Shown here one piece after another: positions 35,658 to 44,510 of a DNA stretch of 64,000 nt. Origin of the DNA: Streptomyces sp. MA5143a (GTDB taxonomy: Bacteria; Actinomycetota; Actinomycetes; Streptomycetales; Streptomycetaceae); contig NZ_OLMK01000030.1 in assembly GCF_900290235.1 (NCBI RefSeq), positions 1 through 64,000 of the forward strand, in the 5' to 3' direction. A program made the translations under genes and the position numbers. Position 1 is the first letter of the stretch; each line of letters opens with the position of its first letter. The notes under the pieces were generated by a model that saw only the letters and a list, made by a program, of their open reading frames with translations, had not been told where the DNA came from and did no database searches.

Positions 35658-36821
35658 CTAGATCGGCGCCACCGACGACAGGCGGTGCACGTCCCTCGCC
35701 GTGCCCGTGACTCCGGAGAGGAAGCCCTGGGCTCGGGGGGAGGCGGTCTCGGTCAGCCAGCTGGGGTCGATGTCGCAGACGGCGACGCGTACGTCCGTGC
35801 CCGCCAGGGCCAGCGGCAGGGTGTGGACCACGGTCGACGGGAAGCTGAGGATGGTGCGGCCGATGGGGCCGCGGCGGGCGATCAGTTCGAGGGGGAGGTC
35901 GGGGCGGACGATCTCCAGGCCCGTCTCGGCCGCGAGGGTGTGGAGCTTGTCGGCGCTCTCGCGGCGGTGGGCGAAGTAGCGGGTCGCGCCGTGGGCCCTG
36001 GCGAGGGCGCGGACGGCTTCGAGGTAGCGGTCGCCGTCCACCACGCCGGTCTCCACGAGGGACGTGCCGACGAGGTCCGCGCCCTTGGTGATGCGGGGCG
36101 GGCCGAAGCGGTCCCGGGTCCAGGCGAAGTCGTTGGCGGTGACGGTGACACCGTCGGGGGCCTCGTCGATCGGCATGGAGGAGAAGACCTCCACGCGTCG
36201 GCCGGCCGTCGGGGTCAGCCGTCTGCGGGCGTTCGCGGAGACCGGGGCGAAGACCAGGTCGCGGGGGCCGGGGCGGCCGCCCTTGCGGTGCCAGCGGACC
36301 AGGCGTTCGCCACGGGCCAGCTGGGAGACGAACTCCATGGTGGCGGTGCCGTCGTCGACCACGACGACGTCCGGTGCCCTGGTGATCGTCAGGAGGAGCT
36401 GGACGTAGCGGGAGAAGGGGTCGCCCAGGACGACGCGGCGCGCGGCGCGCAGCAGCGGGGCGAGCCCGCCGACGGTGCGGAACGGGGCCGCCGTGCCGCC
36501 GCGGGCCTCCTCCCAGCGCACCTCGTGGCCCTCGTCGCGCGCCAGCTCCGCCATACGGCGCAACTGGCCCCGGGTCATGGGGTCGTTGGGCGACAGGACG
36601 ACCAGGGTGAGTCCCGTGCCGGACGCCCCGGGCGACGGTCGCACGCCGTAGGAGGCGGCGAGGCCGGAGGGCTCCCCCGGCTCGGAGGCCGGCCCCGCGC
36701 CGGGGGCCTGTCGCGTGCCGAGGGCGTGGGCGTGCGCCCACTCCAGCACGTTCAGGAGCTGTACCGGGCTCTCGACGAAGGCGAGAGTGTGGGGGCCGGC
36801 GGTTCCGGCGCGGGGGCTCAT
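35658..36821 (-). CDS. Sialyltransferase/polysialyltransferase-like glycosyltransferase
   Basis: A 387-residue protein. The N-terminal LAFVESPVQLLNVLEWAHAH is the strand-loop typical of bacterial polysialyltransferase and GT52-type sialyltransferases. The middle VVVVDDGTATMEF and YFAHRRESADKLHTL, followed by IVRPDLPLELI and ILSFPSTVVHTLPLAL, resembles the donor-binding half (HP/S-S motifs). It lies 44 bp downstream of the NeuB-like gene on the same strand. It is probably a cytoplasmic enzyme that adds a Kdn/nonulosonic-acid unit to the growing cell-wall polymer. Linkage and acceptor are not determined by the sequence. Confidence 0.78.
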   Translation of the reverse strand: MSPRAGTAGPHTLAFVESPVQLLNVLEWAHAHALGTRQAPGAGPASEPGEPSGLAASYGVRPSPGASGTGLTLVVLSPNDPMTRGQLRRMAELARDEGHEVRWEEARGGTAAPFRTVGGLAPLLRAARRVVLGDPFSRYVQLLLTITRAPDVVVVDDGTATMEFVSQLARGERLVRWHRKGGRPGPRDLVFAPVSANARRRLTPTAGRRVEVFSSMPIDEAPDGVTVTANDFAWTRDRFGPPRITKGADLVGTSLVETGVVDGDRYLEAVRALARAHGATRYFAHRRESADKLHTLAAETGLEIVRPDLPLELIARRGPIGRTILSFPSTVVHTLPLALAGTDVRVAVCDIDPSWLTETASPRAQGFLSGVTGTARDVHRLSSVAPI

Positions 36822-36865
36822 CGACGTACGACCGTCGCTTCCCTTGGTGGGTGGGGGATGAGGTG

Positions 36866-37810
36866 TCAGACGCCGACCGGCTCGCCCGCCGCCGCCGCGA
36901 TCTCCGCCTCGGCGACGACGCCGGAGACACGGCGCAGCTTCTTCATGGGGCCGAGCTCGGAGTCGTAGACCTTCTTGACGCCGTCGCCGAGGGAGGCCTC
37001 GATGGTGCGGATGTCGCGGACCAGGCGGGTGAGGCCCTGGGGCTCGACGGAGGCGGCCTGGTCGGAGCCCCACATCGCGCGGTCGAGGGTGATGTGGCGC
37101 TCGACGAAGGTGGCGCCGAGGGCGACCGCGGCGAGCGTGGTCTGCAGGCCCGTCTCGTGGCCGGAGTAGCCGATCGGGACGTTCGGGTACTCGGCCTGGA
37201 GGGTGTTGATGACGCGGAGGTTCAGCTCCTCGGCCTTCGCCGGGTACGTCGAGGTGGCGTGGCAGAGCAGGATGTTGTCCGAGCCGAGGACCTCGACCGC
37301 GTGGCGGATCTGCTTCGGGGTGGACATACCGGTGGAGAGGATGACCGTGCGGCCGGTGCCGCGGAGCGCGCGCAGCAGCTCGTCGTCGGTGAGGGAGGCG
37401 GAGGCCACCTTGTGGGCGGGGACGTCGAACTTCTCCAGGAAGGCGACGGCCTCGGTGTCCCACGGGGAGGCGAACCAGGCGATGCCCTTCTCCTTGCAGT
37501 ACGCGTCGATCTGGCGGTACTCGTCCTCACCGAACTCCACACGGTGGCGGTAGTCGATGTAGGTCATGCGGCCCCAGGGGGTGTCGCGCTCGATGTCCCA
37601 CTGGTCGCGGGGGGTGCAGATCTCGGGGGTGCGCTTCTGGAACTTGACGGCGTCGCAGCCGGCCTCGGCGGCGACGTCGATCAGCTTGAAGGCGTTCTCC
37701 AGCTCGCCGTTGTGGTTGATGCCGATCTCGCCGCAGATGTAGACGGGCTGGCCGGGGCCGGCGATGCGCTCGGTACCGAAGGTGCGGAGGCGGGAGTTGG
37801 TCGCAGACAT
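36866..37810 (-). CDS. NeuB-like nonulosonate (Kdn-type) synthase without SAF domain
   Basis: A 314-residue TIM-barrel protein of the sialic-acid synthase family, which condenses phosphoenolpyruvate with a hexose or hexosamine. It has VYICGEIGINHNGELENAFK near residue 23, DAVKFQKRTPE near 52, STGMSTPKQI near 160, CHATSTYPA near 187, IGYSGHETGL near 220 and VERHITLDRAMWGSDQAAS near 240. Usual NeuB enzymes have about 345 residues with a C-terminal SAF (antifreeze-like) domain; here the chain ends at about the barrel. That domain contacts the N-acetyl group in NeuB, so its lack fits a non-acetylated substrate (Kdn). Followed by neuA-HAD in one operon direction. Confidence 0.88.
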   Translation of the reverse strand: MSATNSRLRTFGTERIAGPGQPVYICGEIGINHNGELENAFKLIDVAAEAGCDAVKFQKRTPEICTPRDQWDIERDTPWGRMTYIDYRHRVEFGEDEYRQIDAYCKEKGIAWFASPWDTEAVAFLEKFDVPAHKVASASLTDDELLRALRGTGRTVILSTGMSTPKQIRHAVEVLGSDNILLCHATSTYPAKAEELNLRVINTLQAEYPNVPIGYSGHETGLQTTLAAVALGATFVERHITLDRAMWGSDQAASVEPQGLTRLVRDIRTIEASLGDGVKKVYDSELGPMKKLRRVSGVVAEAEIAAAAGEPVGV

Positions 37811-37823
37811 GGTGGAACGTTCC

Positions 37824-39281
37824 TTACTTGTCGAGGGGGTCGAGAGAGTCGAGAGAGGGACCGAGGATCCAGCCGGCGATCTCTCGGATCGCGCCTTCAC
37901 CACCGGGGACGGTGGTGACCGCGCGTGCGGCGCCGCGCACCACGTCGTGGGCGCTGCCGACCGCCACGGGCCAGCCCACGAGGGCGAAGCACGGGAGGTC
38001 GTTGACGTCGTTGCCGACGTAGAGCACGCGCTCGGGCGCGATGCCCTGTTCCTCGCACCACTGCTTCAGGGCGAGGTCCTTCCGGTCGATGCCGTGGAGC
38101 ACCGGGATCTTGAGCTTCCGGGCCCGGGCGGCCACGACCGGGTTCTGTTCCGTGGACAGGACCAGCATCTTCAGGCCGCTCCTGCGGAGGGCCGCGATGC
38201 CGAGTCCGTCGCCGCGGTGCACGGAGACGAACTCCCGTCCGTCGGAGTCGATCAGCACCCGGTCATCGGTCTGGGTGCCGTCGAAGTCGAGGACTACGGC
38301 GTCGATGTCGTCGTAGGTGGGGAGGGCGCCGGGCCGGTTCGCGTCGAAGAGCGGCGCGAGGGCCTGGGCGCGGGCGAGGTCGTGCGGGTCGTCGATCTCC
38401 AGGACCCGGGCGGGGTCGGTGCGGACGAGTTCCGTACGGCCGAAGAAGCGGTGCTGGTGCTTGCGCAGTCCGGCGGCGTCCATGGCGTACGCGGCACCGG
38501 TCTCCAGCAGGTCCTGGGGGCGGTCCTGGCGGCGGGGGCGGAACGACTTGTCGTGGTTGACGCCGTAGCCGCCGGCGGTCGGGCCGGGGTCGGCGGGGCC
38601 GTCGCCCGCCGGTGCCACGCCGAGCCCGGTGGCGGCGTGGGCGGCGTCGGCTCCGTTGCGCGTGCCGTCGGCGAGCGTCGTGGGCGCGCCGTGCACCATC
38701 GCGCCGCGCGCCATCGCGCCGCGCGCCATCGCGCCGCGCGCCACCGTGCCGCCGACCGCCGCGGCGCCCACGCGGTTCGCGTCGTCGCCGTCGGCGAACT
38801 CGTCCGCCGTGTCCCGCCAGATGAAGCCGTGGAAGGGGGCGACCGTCAGGGCCGTGTCGGCGCCGTGTTCCACCACGGCGCGGGCCACGCCGTCGATGTC
38901 CTCGCGGAGGATGAACGGGCTGGTGCACTGGACGAGGAGGACCACGTCGACGGCGGCGCCGTGGAGCGCCTCGTGGGCGTCGAGGGCGTGCAGGACGGCG
39001 GCCTCGGAGGTGGCGGTGTCGCCGGCGATGGCGGCGGGCCGCAGGACGACCTCGGCGCCGGACTCGCGGGCGGCGGCGGCGATGGCGTGGTCGTCGGTGG
39101 AGACCACGACCTCGGTCACCAGCCGGGCGGCCCTGCACTCACGCACCGCGCGGGCCACCAGCGGCACCCCGCCGACGGGGGCGAGGTTCTTCGCGGGGAC
39201 GCCCTTGGAGCCGCCGCGGGCGGGGATGACGGCGAGGACGCGGCGGACGGAGGCCGCTCGGTCCGCTTCCGGGTGGGACAT
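37824..39281 (-). CDS. Acylneuraminate/Kdn cytidylyltransferase fused to HAD phosphatase
   Basis: A 485-residue bifunctional protein. Residues 1 to about 310 form a CMP-nonulosonate synthetase (VLAVIPARGGSKGVPAKNLA near 15, VVSTDDHAI near 60, LVQCTSPF near 115, GVNHDKSFRPRRQDR near 245). Residues about 320-475 form a HAD class phosphatase (VVLDFDGTQTDD, LVLSTEQN, LYVGNDVNDLPC) like KdsC/Kdn-9-phosphate phosphatase. One chain can thus dephosphorylate Kdn-9-P and activate Kdn with CTP, as in vertebrate CMAS-type proteins. Between WRDTADEF and GYGVNHDK is a low-complexity insert with GAMAR repeats. AGGAG precedes ATG 39281. Confidence 0.9.
   Translation of the reverse strand: MSHPEADRAASVRRVLAVIPARGGSKGVPAKNLAPVGGVPLVARAVRECRAARLVTEVVVSTDDHAIAAAARESGAEVVLRPAAIAGDTATSEAAVLHALDAHEALHGAAVDVVLLVQCTSPFILREDIDGVARAVVEHGADTALTVAPFHGFIWRDTADEFADGDDANRVGAAAVGGTVARGAMARGAMARGAMVHGAPTTLADGTRNGADAAHAATGLGVAPAGDGPADPGPTAGGYGVNHDKSFRPRRQDRPQDLLETGAAYAMDAAGLRKHQHRFFGRTELVRTDPARVLEIDDPHDLARAQALAPLFDANRPGALPTYDDIDAVVLDFDGTQTDDRVLIDSDGREFVSVHRGDGLGIAALRRSGLKMLVLSTEQNPVVAARARKLKIPVLHGIDRKDLALKQWCEEQGIAPERVLYVGNDVNDLPCFALVGWPVAVGSAHDVVRGAARAVTTVPGGEGAIREIAGWILGPSLDSLDPLDK
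38697..38741 (-). repeat. 15-bp coding tandem repeat (3 exact copies) inside the NeuA-like domain
   Basis: Three perfect copies of CATCGCGCCGCGCGC encode GAMAR-type repeats within the low-complexity insert of the cytidylyltransferase. Because the unit is a multiple of three, copy-number change keeps the frame. Confidence 0.85.
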
Positions 39282-39316
39282 CAGTGGAGCTCCTTGCGAG
39301 GGCGACGGGTGGCGGC

Positions 39317-40648
39317 TCACAGCTCCCCCATCCGCCGGATGACGGGTGCCACGCGCTGCACCCCGTGCCGGTAGGCGCCGCGCGCCGCCCGGCGCACGAT
39401 CTGCCGTACGGGCCCTGCCTGCCGGTCGGCGGCGGGCGCCCCCGGCAGCGGGCTGCCGTCGGGGCCGAGGTGGTGGCGGGCGAGGATGCCGGGCAGATAG
39501 CCGGGCGCGGTGACGGGGGTGTAGTACGGCGTGAGGGGCGGGAGTTCGGCGGCGATCAGCTTGGTGATGCGGTCGCGGGCGGCGTCGAAGGCGGCGGCGT
39601 ACGAACCGTCCGCCCCCACGCCCTGCCGGGCCACCCACGCGGGGTCGGGCGCCGGCTCATGCCCGGAGTCCAGCTGGTCCCAGGAGGCCAGGCATCCGGA
39701 GCCCACGAAGTGGTGGTTGCCGAGCGCCTCCCGGATCCCGAGGTCGGTGAGGACCGCGGTGGGGATCCGGCGGTGCAGCGACTCCAGGGCGGCCGTGGAG
39801 CTGACGGTGACGAGCAGGTCGGTGGTGTCGAGGACCTCGCCCATGTGCCCGTAGACCAGGCGGAAGTTGGACGGCAGATCGGTCTTCTGCGCCAGCTTCT
39901 GGTAGGGCAGTTCCTCGATGTGCGTGGTGTGCTCGCCCGGCTTGGAACGCAGTTTCAGCAGGACCTCGCGGTCCGGGTGCAGCCGGGCGTGCTGGATGAG
40001 CCGGTTCAGCAGGTACGTACGGTCCTTGCGGTTGTCCGGGACGGACGGCTGGACGGCGAAGACGACCGTGTAGGGCCGGCCCCCCTGCTCGGCGGCGCCC
40101 TCGTACGGCGTGCCGCCGAGGAAGGGCAGCGCGACCTCGGTGACCGAGCCGACGTCGGCGCCGACCCCTTCGTACACGGCGCGGAAACGCTCCGCGTCCT
40201 GGCGGGAGTTGGCGAGGACGAGGTCCGCGCCGTGCCGCAGCAGCAGACCGTCGGCGAGCTTCTCGTAGACGACACCGACATAGCCGGTGACGACCACGGG
40301 CCGCCTGCTCCGGGCGCCCCAGGCGTGCCGCAGTCCGTGCAGCATCGCCTGGACGCCGCCGCCCACGAGGGCGAGCACGAGGACGTCGTACGACTCGGCC
40401 GCCTCCGGCGTACCCAGGGCGCGCAGGAACTCGACGCCCGTCACCTCGCGCAGGGAGTCGGGGCGGACCCCGACCTCCTGGAGCTGGCGGGCGGTGGGGG
40501 TGGCACGGCCGCGCAGGAGGAAGCCGTCCAGGCGGATGTCCGCGCCCTCGGGGGCGAGGCGGCTCGCGGTGAGCGCACCCCATTTCCACCGGGTGTCGGA
40601 ATCGGCGAGAACGGCGACTCGCAGGCTGTTCGTAGCACTTGCTGGCAC
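39317..40648 (-). CDS. Putative glycosyltransferase (DUF6716-like) of the polymer cluster
   Basis: A 443-residue protein of a glycosyltransferase-like family confined mostly to actinobacteria. An N-terminal Rossmann-like start (LRVAVLADSDTRWKWGA) is followed by VLVLALVGGGVQAMLHGL, then GYVGVVYEKLADGLLLRHGADLVLANS. A C-terminal half carries VTVSSTAALESLHRRIPTAV, similar to the donor-sugar site of GT-B enzymes. GTG 40648 is chosen because TAGCGT stands 7 nt before it, giving a leaderless mRNA; a longer start at 40687 is less likely. It diverges from the GT2 gene and precedes neuA on the same strand. Its sugar donor is not known. Confidence 0.75.
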   Translation of the reverse strand: MPASATNSLRVAVLADSDTRWKWGALTASRLAPEGADIRLDGFLLRGRATPTARQLQEVGVRPDSLREVTGVEFLRALGTPEAAESYDVLVLALVGGGVQAMLHGLRHAWGARSRRPVVVTGYVGVVYEKLADGLLLRHGADLVLANSRQDAERFRAVYEGVGADVGSVTEVALPFLGGTPYEGAAEQGGRPYTVVFAVQPSVPDNRKDRTYLLNRLIQHARLHPDREVLLKLRSKPGEHTTHIEELPYQKLAQKTDLPSNFRLVYGHMGEVLDTTDLLVTVSSTAALESLHRRIPTAVLTDLGIREALGNHHFVGSGCLASWDQLDSGHEPAPDPAWVARQGVGADGSYAAAFDAARDRITKLIAAELPPLTPYYTPVTAPGYLPGILARHHLGPDGSPLPGAPAADRQAGPVRQIVRRAARGAYRHGVQRVAPVIRRMGEL

Positions 40649-40846
40649 GTCGAAGACGCTAGGAAGGGATTCCGTTGATCGGCCCAACCCGAATGCAACA
40701 AAGGGTTAACAGCGCGTCGACGAATGGCGAATCGGGCCGTGGAACACCGGGAAATGCGCCTGGTTCACGGTACCGCCACGCGTCGTTCACCTGACATCAA
40801 GCGGGTGGTCAAGACGAATGCCGGAGGGCCGCCTAACGTCACAGGG

Positions 40847-41824
40847 GTGGTCAAGCTCTCCGTCATCGTGCCGTTCTACAACGTGCAGCAATACGCGCCC
40901 GACACCCTGAAGAGCCTCAGAGCCAACGCGCGTGAGGACTTCGAATTCATTCTCGTCGACGACTGCTCGCGCGACGAGACACCGGACATCCTCGCGCGCG
41001 CGGAGCGCGAGCTGCCGGGCGCCGTGTATGTCAGACACGAGCAGAACGGAGGACTGGCGACCGCGCGCAACACGGGCATCGACAAGGCCCGTGGCGAGTA
41101 CCTGACGTTCCTCGACGGGGACGACTGGCTCGCCCCCGGTTACTACCCCCAACTCGTCTCCGCGATCGAGGAGTTGGGGTGCGACTTCGTCCGCACGGAC
41201 CATGTCCAGTGCACCGCGCGGGCCCGTTCGGTCCACCGGGTGCCCAACGGGCGGCGGGGCGTGGTGATGGACCCGCGTGACGCGATCCTGCCGGCGGACC
41301 GCTCCACCTCCGTCGACTACGCGTACGCGTGGGCCGGCGTCTACCACCGTCGGCTGGTCGAGCGGGGGCTGCTGCACTTCACCCACGGGCTGCGCACGGC
41401 GGAGGACCGGCCCTGGATCTGGAAGCTGCACCGGGAGGCGGAATCCTTCGCGACGGTGGGGCTGCTGGGCGTGTTCTACCGGCGCGGGGTCGCCTCTTCG
41501 CTGACCCAGATCGGTGACGTACGCCAGCTCGATTTCATTCGCGCATTCGACCAGGTCATCGCGGAAACAGCGCAGGACCGGGACGCGGACAAACTCCTCC
41601 CCAAAGCCGTGCGCACATATTGCGCGATTATCTCCCACCATTTGGGATCCATCGAAAGGTTCGAGCCGGCGGTGGCACGGAAACTCAAGTCGATGAGCGC
41701 GGTCGCGTTGCGCCGAATGCCGCAGGACGTGCTGGACGAGGCGCTCGACTCCATGGACATCCAGCGCGCCTCGCGGCTGCGCCGGCTGCGCCGCCGTCCC
41801 GCCGCGACGGGGGCCGCCGCGTGA
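40847..41824 (+). CDS. Family 2 glycosyltransferase
   Basis: A 325-residue GT-A enzyme. It starts VKLSVIVPFYNVQQYAPDTL, with the nucleotide-binding FEFILVDDCSRDETPDIL near residue 32, the metal-binding TFLDGDDWLAPGYY (DxD region) near 87 and the acceptor-region ED in RTAEDRPWIWKL near 180. It would move a sugar such as galactose from an activated donor onto the cell-wall polymer. GTG 40847 has TAACGT exactly 7 nt before it and is thus probably leaderless. Its stop overlaps the next gene by 4 bp (GTGA), so the plus-strand half of the cluster is an operon. Confidence 0.9.
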   Translation: MVKLSVIVPFYNVQQYAPDTLKSLRANAREDFEFILVDDCSRDETPDILARAERELPGAVYVRHEQNGGLATARNTGIDKARGEYLTFLDGDDWLAPGYYPQLVSAIEELGCDFVRTDHVQCTARARSVHRVPNGRRGVVMDPRDAILPADRSTSVDYAYAWAGVYHRRLVERGLLHFTHGLRTAEDRPWIWKLHREAESFATVGLLGVFYRRGVASSLTQIGDVRQLDFIRAFDQVIAETAQDRDADKLLPKAVRTYCAIISHHLGSIERFEPAVARKLKSMSAVALRRMPQDVLDEALDSMDIQRASRLRRLRRRPAATGAAA

Positions 41825-43155
41825 CCACGCAGATCTTCATGGCGTCCACGCTGTACGGCACGGCCACCCTGGCCGCCGCGCTGGACACCGAGTGCTTCCG
41901 CCCCGCGGACCGGCGCATCCTGCTGATCTCCAACAACGCGGCGACGCCGGAGACGGCCCCCGCCCTGGACGAGATGCCCGGCTTCGAGCGGCTCCGGACC
42001 CGCTTCGACGACGTCATCTCCTGGAACGAGACCATCTCCCCGTTCCACCCCGGCGGCTGGTCCCCCCGCATGGACGACGTGCCCCTGTGGGAACGGCACC
42101 TGCGGCTGCTGTGGGGACTCGGCGACGACGACGTCGAGCTGGCGGTGGAGTCCATCCAGGTCCACCCGGCGCTCGGCTTCACCCAGATCTTCACCGGCGC
42201 GCCCGTCACCGTGTACGCCGACGGCCTGATGAGCTACGGCCCCACCCGCAACAAGATCGACCCGCTGGTCGGCACCCGGATCGACCGGCTCCTCCACCTG
42301 GACCTGGTGCCGGGTCTGGAACCGCTGCTGCTCACCGAGTTCGGGGTCCCGGCGGAGATCGTGCCGACGGACGCCTTCGTGAAGGTCCTCGCCGAGCTGG
42401 TCGACACCGGTGACGCGCTGCCCGCCGTCGAGGAACCGGCGCTGCTGCTCGGCCAGTACCTCTCCGCGCTCGGCATCCTCACTTCCGAAGAGGAGGAGGA
42501 CCTCCACGTCCGGATGCTGAAGGGCGCGGTGGCGCTCGGGCACACCCGGGTGGTGTTCAAGCCGCACCCCAGCGCCCCGGCGCGCTGGTCGCGCGGGCTG
42601 GAGAAGGAGGCCGAGCGGCTCGGCGCCGACCTCACGGTGCTCGACACGCCCGTCCTCGCCGAGGTGCTCTACCAGCGGATGCGTCCGGCGCTGGTGGTCG
42701 GCTGCTTCTCCACGGCCCTGCTCACCGCCTCCGCGCTGTACGAGCTGCCCGTGGCCCGGGTGGGCACCGGGACCCTGCTGGAGCGGCTCGCGCCGTACGA
42801 GAACAGCAACCGGGTGCCGGTCACCGTCGTGGACGCGCTGCTGCCGGACCTGGGCGACCGGGCGGCGGTGGAGGCGCGGAAGCCGGGGATGAGCGTGGCC
42901 GACCTCAACCGGCTGGTGCGCGCGGTGGGGTACGCCATGCAGTCCAAGATCTACCCGTCGCTACGCACGGAGGCCGAGTCGTATCTGGCGAGGCATCTGA
43001 GCACGCACACCCTGCGGTACTTCAAGCGCCGCCGGCTCACCTCGCTGGGACTGCCCGGCGGTATCCCGGTCCAGCTCGCGTTCATCCCGCGCAACGCGAC
43101 CGTACGAAGAGTCGCGCGCCGGGCCAGGTCCCTCAAGCGAGCGACCCTGGGGTGA
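41821..43155 (+). CDS. Alpha-2,8-polysialyltransferase-like protein (PF07388-type)
   Basis: A 444-residue protein of the bacterial polysialyltransferase family (NeuS/SynD-like). The N-terminal QIFMASTLYGTATLAAAL is the family's first strand-helix. The later VVFKPHPSAPARW near residue 240 (HP motif) and VVGCFSTALLTASALY near 300 (S-T pair) bind the CMP-sugar donor. Together with the protein at 35658 the cluster holds two such transferases. The enzyme likely adds Kdn residues to the teichulosonic-type polymer in the cytoplasm. It overlaps the GT2 gene by 4 bp and is followed after 7 bp by the acyltransferase gene. Confidence 0.85.
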   Translation: MTTQIFMASTLYGTATLAAALDTECFRPADRRILLISNNAATPETAPALDEMPGFERLRTRFDDVISWNETISPFHPGGWSPRMDDVPLWERHLRLLWGLGDDDVELAVESIQVHPALGFTQIFTGAPVTVYADGLMSYGPTRNKIDPLVGTRIDRLLHLDLVPGLEPLLLTEFGVPAEIVPTDAFVKVLAELVDTGDALPAVEEPALLLGQYLSALGILTSEEEEDLHVRMLKGAVALGHTRVVFKPHPSAPARWSRGLEKEAERLGADLTVLDTPVLAEVLYQRMRPALVVGCFSTALLTASALYELPVARVGTGTLLERLAPYENSNRVPVTVVDALLPDLGDRAAVEARKPGMSVADLNRLVRAVGYAMQSKIYPSLRTEAESYLARHLSTHTLRYFKRRRLTSLGLPGGIPVQLAFIPRNATVRRVARRARSLKRATLG

Positions 43156-43162
43156 GCGCGGC

Positions 43163-44356
43163 GTGACCGCGAAGAGCACGACGCTTCCGACGCTCTCACC
43201 GGAGGCGGGCACCACCCCGAGCACCACCCCGGACACCACCTCTCGCCCCACCCCCGCCGCGGCCCCGGGGGCCTTGGCCGCACGCGGCGGGGCCCGCGCC
43301 GCGCCCCGGCTGTACGCCCTCGACGGGCTGCGGCTCCTCGCCGCCCTCTCGGTCGCGGCCTACCACTACGGAGGCCGCGACGGGGAGATCGGGAAGGCGT
43401 GGGGGACCTCGCCCGCCGTGCAGTTCCCGACCGCGCACGGCTGGTTCGCGTACGGCTGGGCGGGCGTCCAGGCCTTCTTCGTGATCAGCGGGTTCGTCAT
43501 CTGCGCGAGCGGCTGGGGGCGTTCGGTCCAGTCGTTCCTCGCGTCCCGCGCGGCCCGGCTGCTGCCGGCGTACTGGGCGGCGGTCGTCCTCGTCGCGGCG
43601 GTCCTGGCCCTGCCGGGGATCGCGTTCGCACGGGTGTCGGCCAGCGAGTTCCTGGTCAATCTGACCATGCTCCAGATGCCGCTGGGCGCGGACCGCGTCC
43701 TCGGGGTGTGCTGGACGCTGTGGGCGGAGGTCCGCTTCTACGTCCTGTTCGCGCTGTGCGTCGTCCTGCCCGGGGTGACCCGGAGACGGGTCATCTGGTT
43801 CTGCGGCGGCTGGACGCTGGCCGCGACCCTGGCCGAGGCATCAAGGGAACCGTTCCTGCAACTGGTGCTGATGCCGGAGTACGCGTCGCTGTTCATCGGC
43901 GGCATCGGCCTCTACCTGGTGCACCGGGACCGCCGGGACACCGCCGCCTGGCTGATCGTGGGGTTCAGTCTGCTGCTGAGCCAGTACCACACGGTCCGGG
44001 ACATGTGGCACGCCCCGAACGACGCGTTCTTCTCCTACCGCCCCCAGCCGGCCATCGCCCTCGCCGTCGTCGTCGGTTTCGTGGCCGTCGGAGCGGTCGC
44101 GCTGGGCTTCCTCGACCGGGTGAACTGGCGCTGGCTGACCACGGCCGGCGCGCTGACGTATCCCTTCTACCTGGTCCACGAGCACGTCGGCTGGCCGGTG
44201 GTGCAGGCGCTGCACCAGGGCCTCGGGCTGCCGTCCTCCCTGACGCTCGCGCTCACCGTGGCGCTGATGCTGCTGCTCGCGTGGGTACTGCACCACGGGG
44301 TCGAACGGCCGCTGCAACCGCGGCTGCGCGCGTCACTTCGGGGACGCCGTCGTTGA
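43163..44356 (+). CDS. Acyltransferase 3 family membrane protein (OafA-like)
   Basis: A 397-residue integral membrane protein with about ten helices after a Pro/Thr/Ala-rich cytoplasmic N-terminus of about 45 residues. The acyltransferase-3 signature includes LDGLRLLAALSVAAYHYGG, VQAFFVISGFVICASGWGR, RAARLLPAYWAA and the late YPFYLVHEHVG. Such enzymes put acetyl or similar groups onto exported saccharides, so it may O-acylate the polymer. GTG 43163 lies 7 bp after the upstream gene, indicating the same operon. Confidence 0.9.
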   Translation: MTAKSTTLPTLSPEAGTTPSTTPDTTSRPTPAAAPGALAARGGARAAPRLYALDGLRLLAALSVAAYHYGGRDGEIGKAWGTSPAVQFPTAHGWFAYGWAGVQAFFVISGFVICASGWGRSVQSFLASRAARLLPAYWAAVVLVAAVLALPGIAFARVSASEFLVNLTMLQMPLGADRVLGVCWTLWAEVRFYVLFALCVVLPGVTRRRVIWFCGGWTLAATLAEASREPFLQLVLMPEYASLFIGGIGLYLVHRDRRDTAAWLIVGFSLLLSQYHTVRDMWHAPNDAFFSYRPQPAIALAVVVGFVAVGAVALGFLDRVNWRWLTTAGALTYPFYLVHEHVGWPVVQALHQGLGLPSSLTLALTVALMLLLAWVLHHGVERPLQPRLRASLRGRRR

Positions 44357-44510
44357 ACTGGGAATTGTCCCAGTGTTCACCCAGGTCAGGGGTTCGAAAC
44401 GGGCTCCGCGGAGAGGCTCCGCAGCATCCTTGACCGGGTCGGGGGCTTCTCGTAGGTTCCTGGCCCGTTCGCCTGTTCGCCTCGTCGACGCAAGAGAGTC
44501 TTCCGTCCTC

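Noticed and set aside
40926..40938. ACGCGCGT-containing site within the GT2 gene
   Set aside because: The flanks do not form the TA...TA palindrome and it lies in coding sequence, so it is not counted with the six operators.
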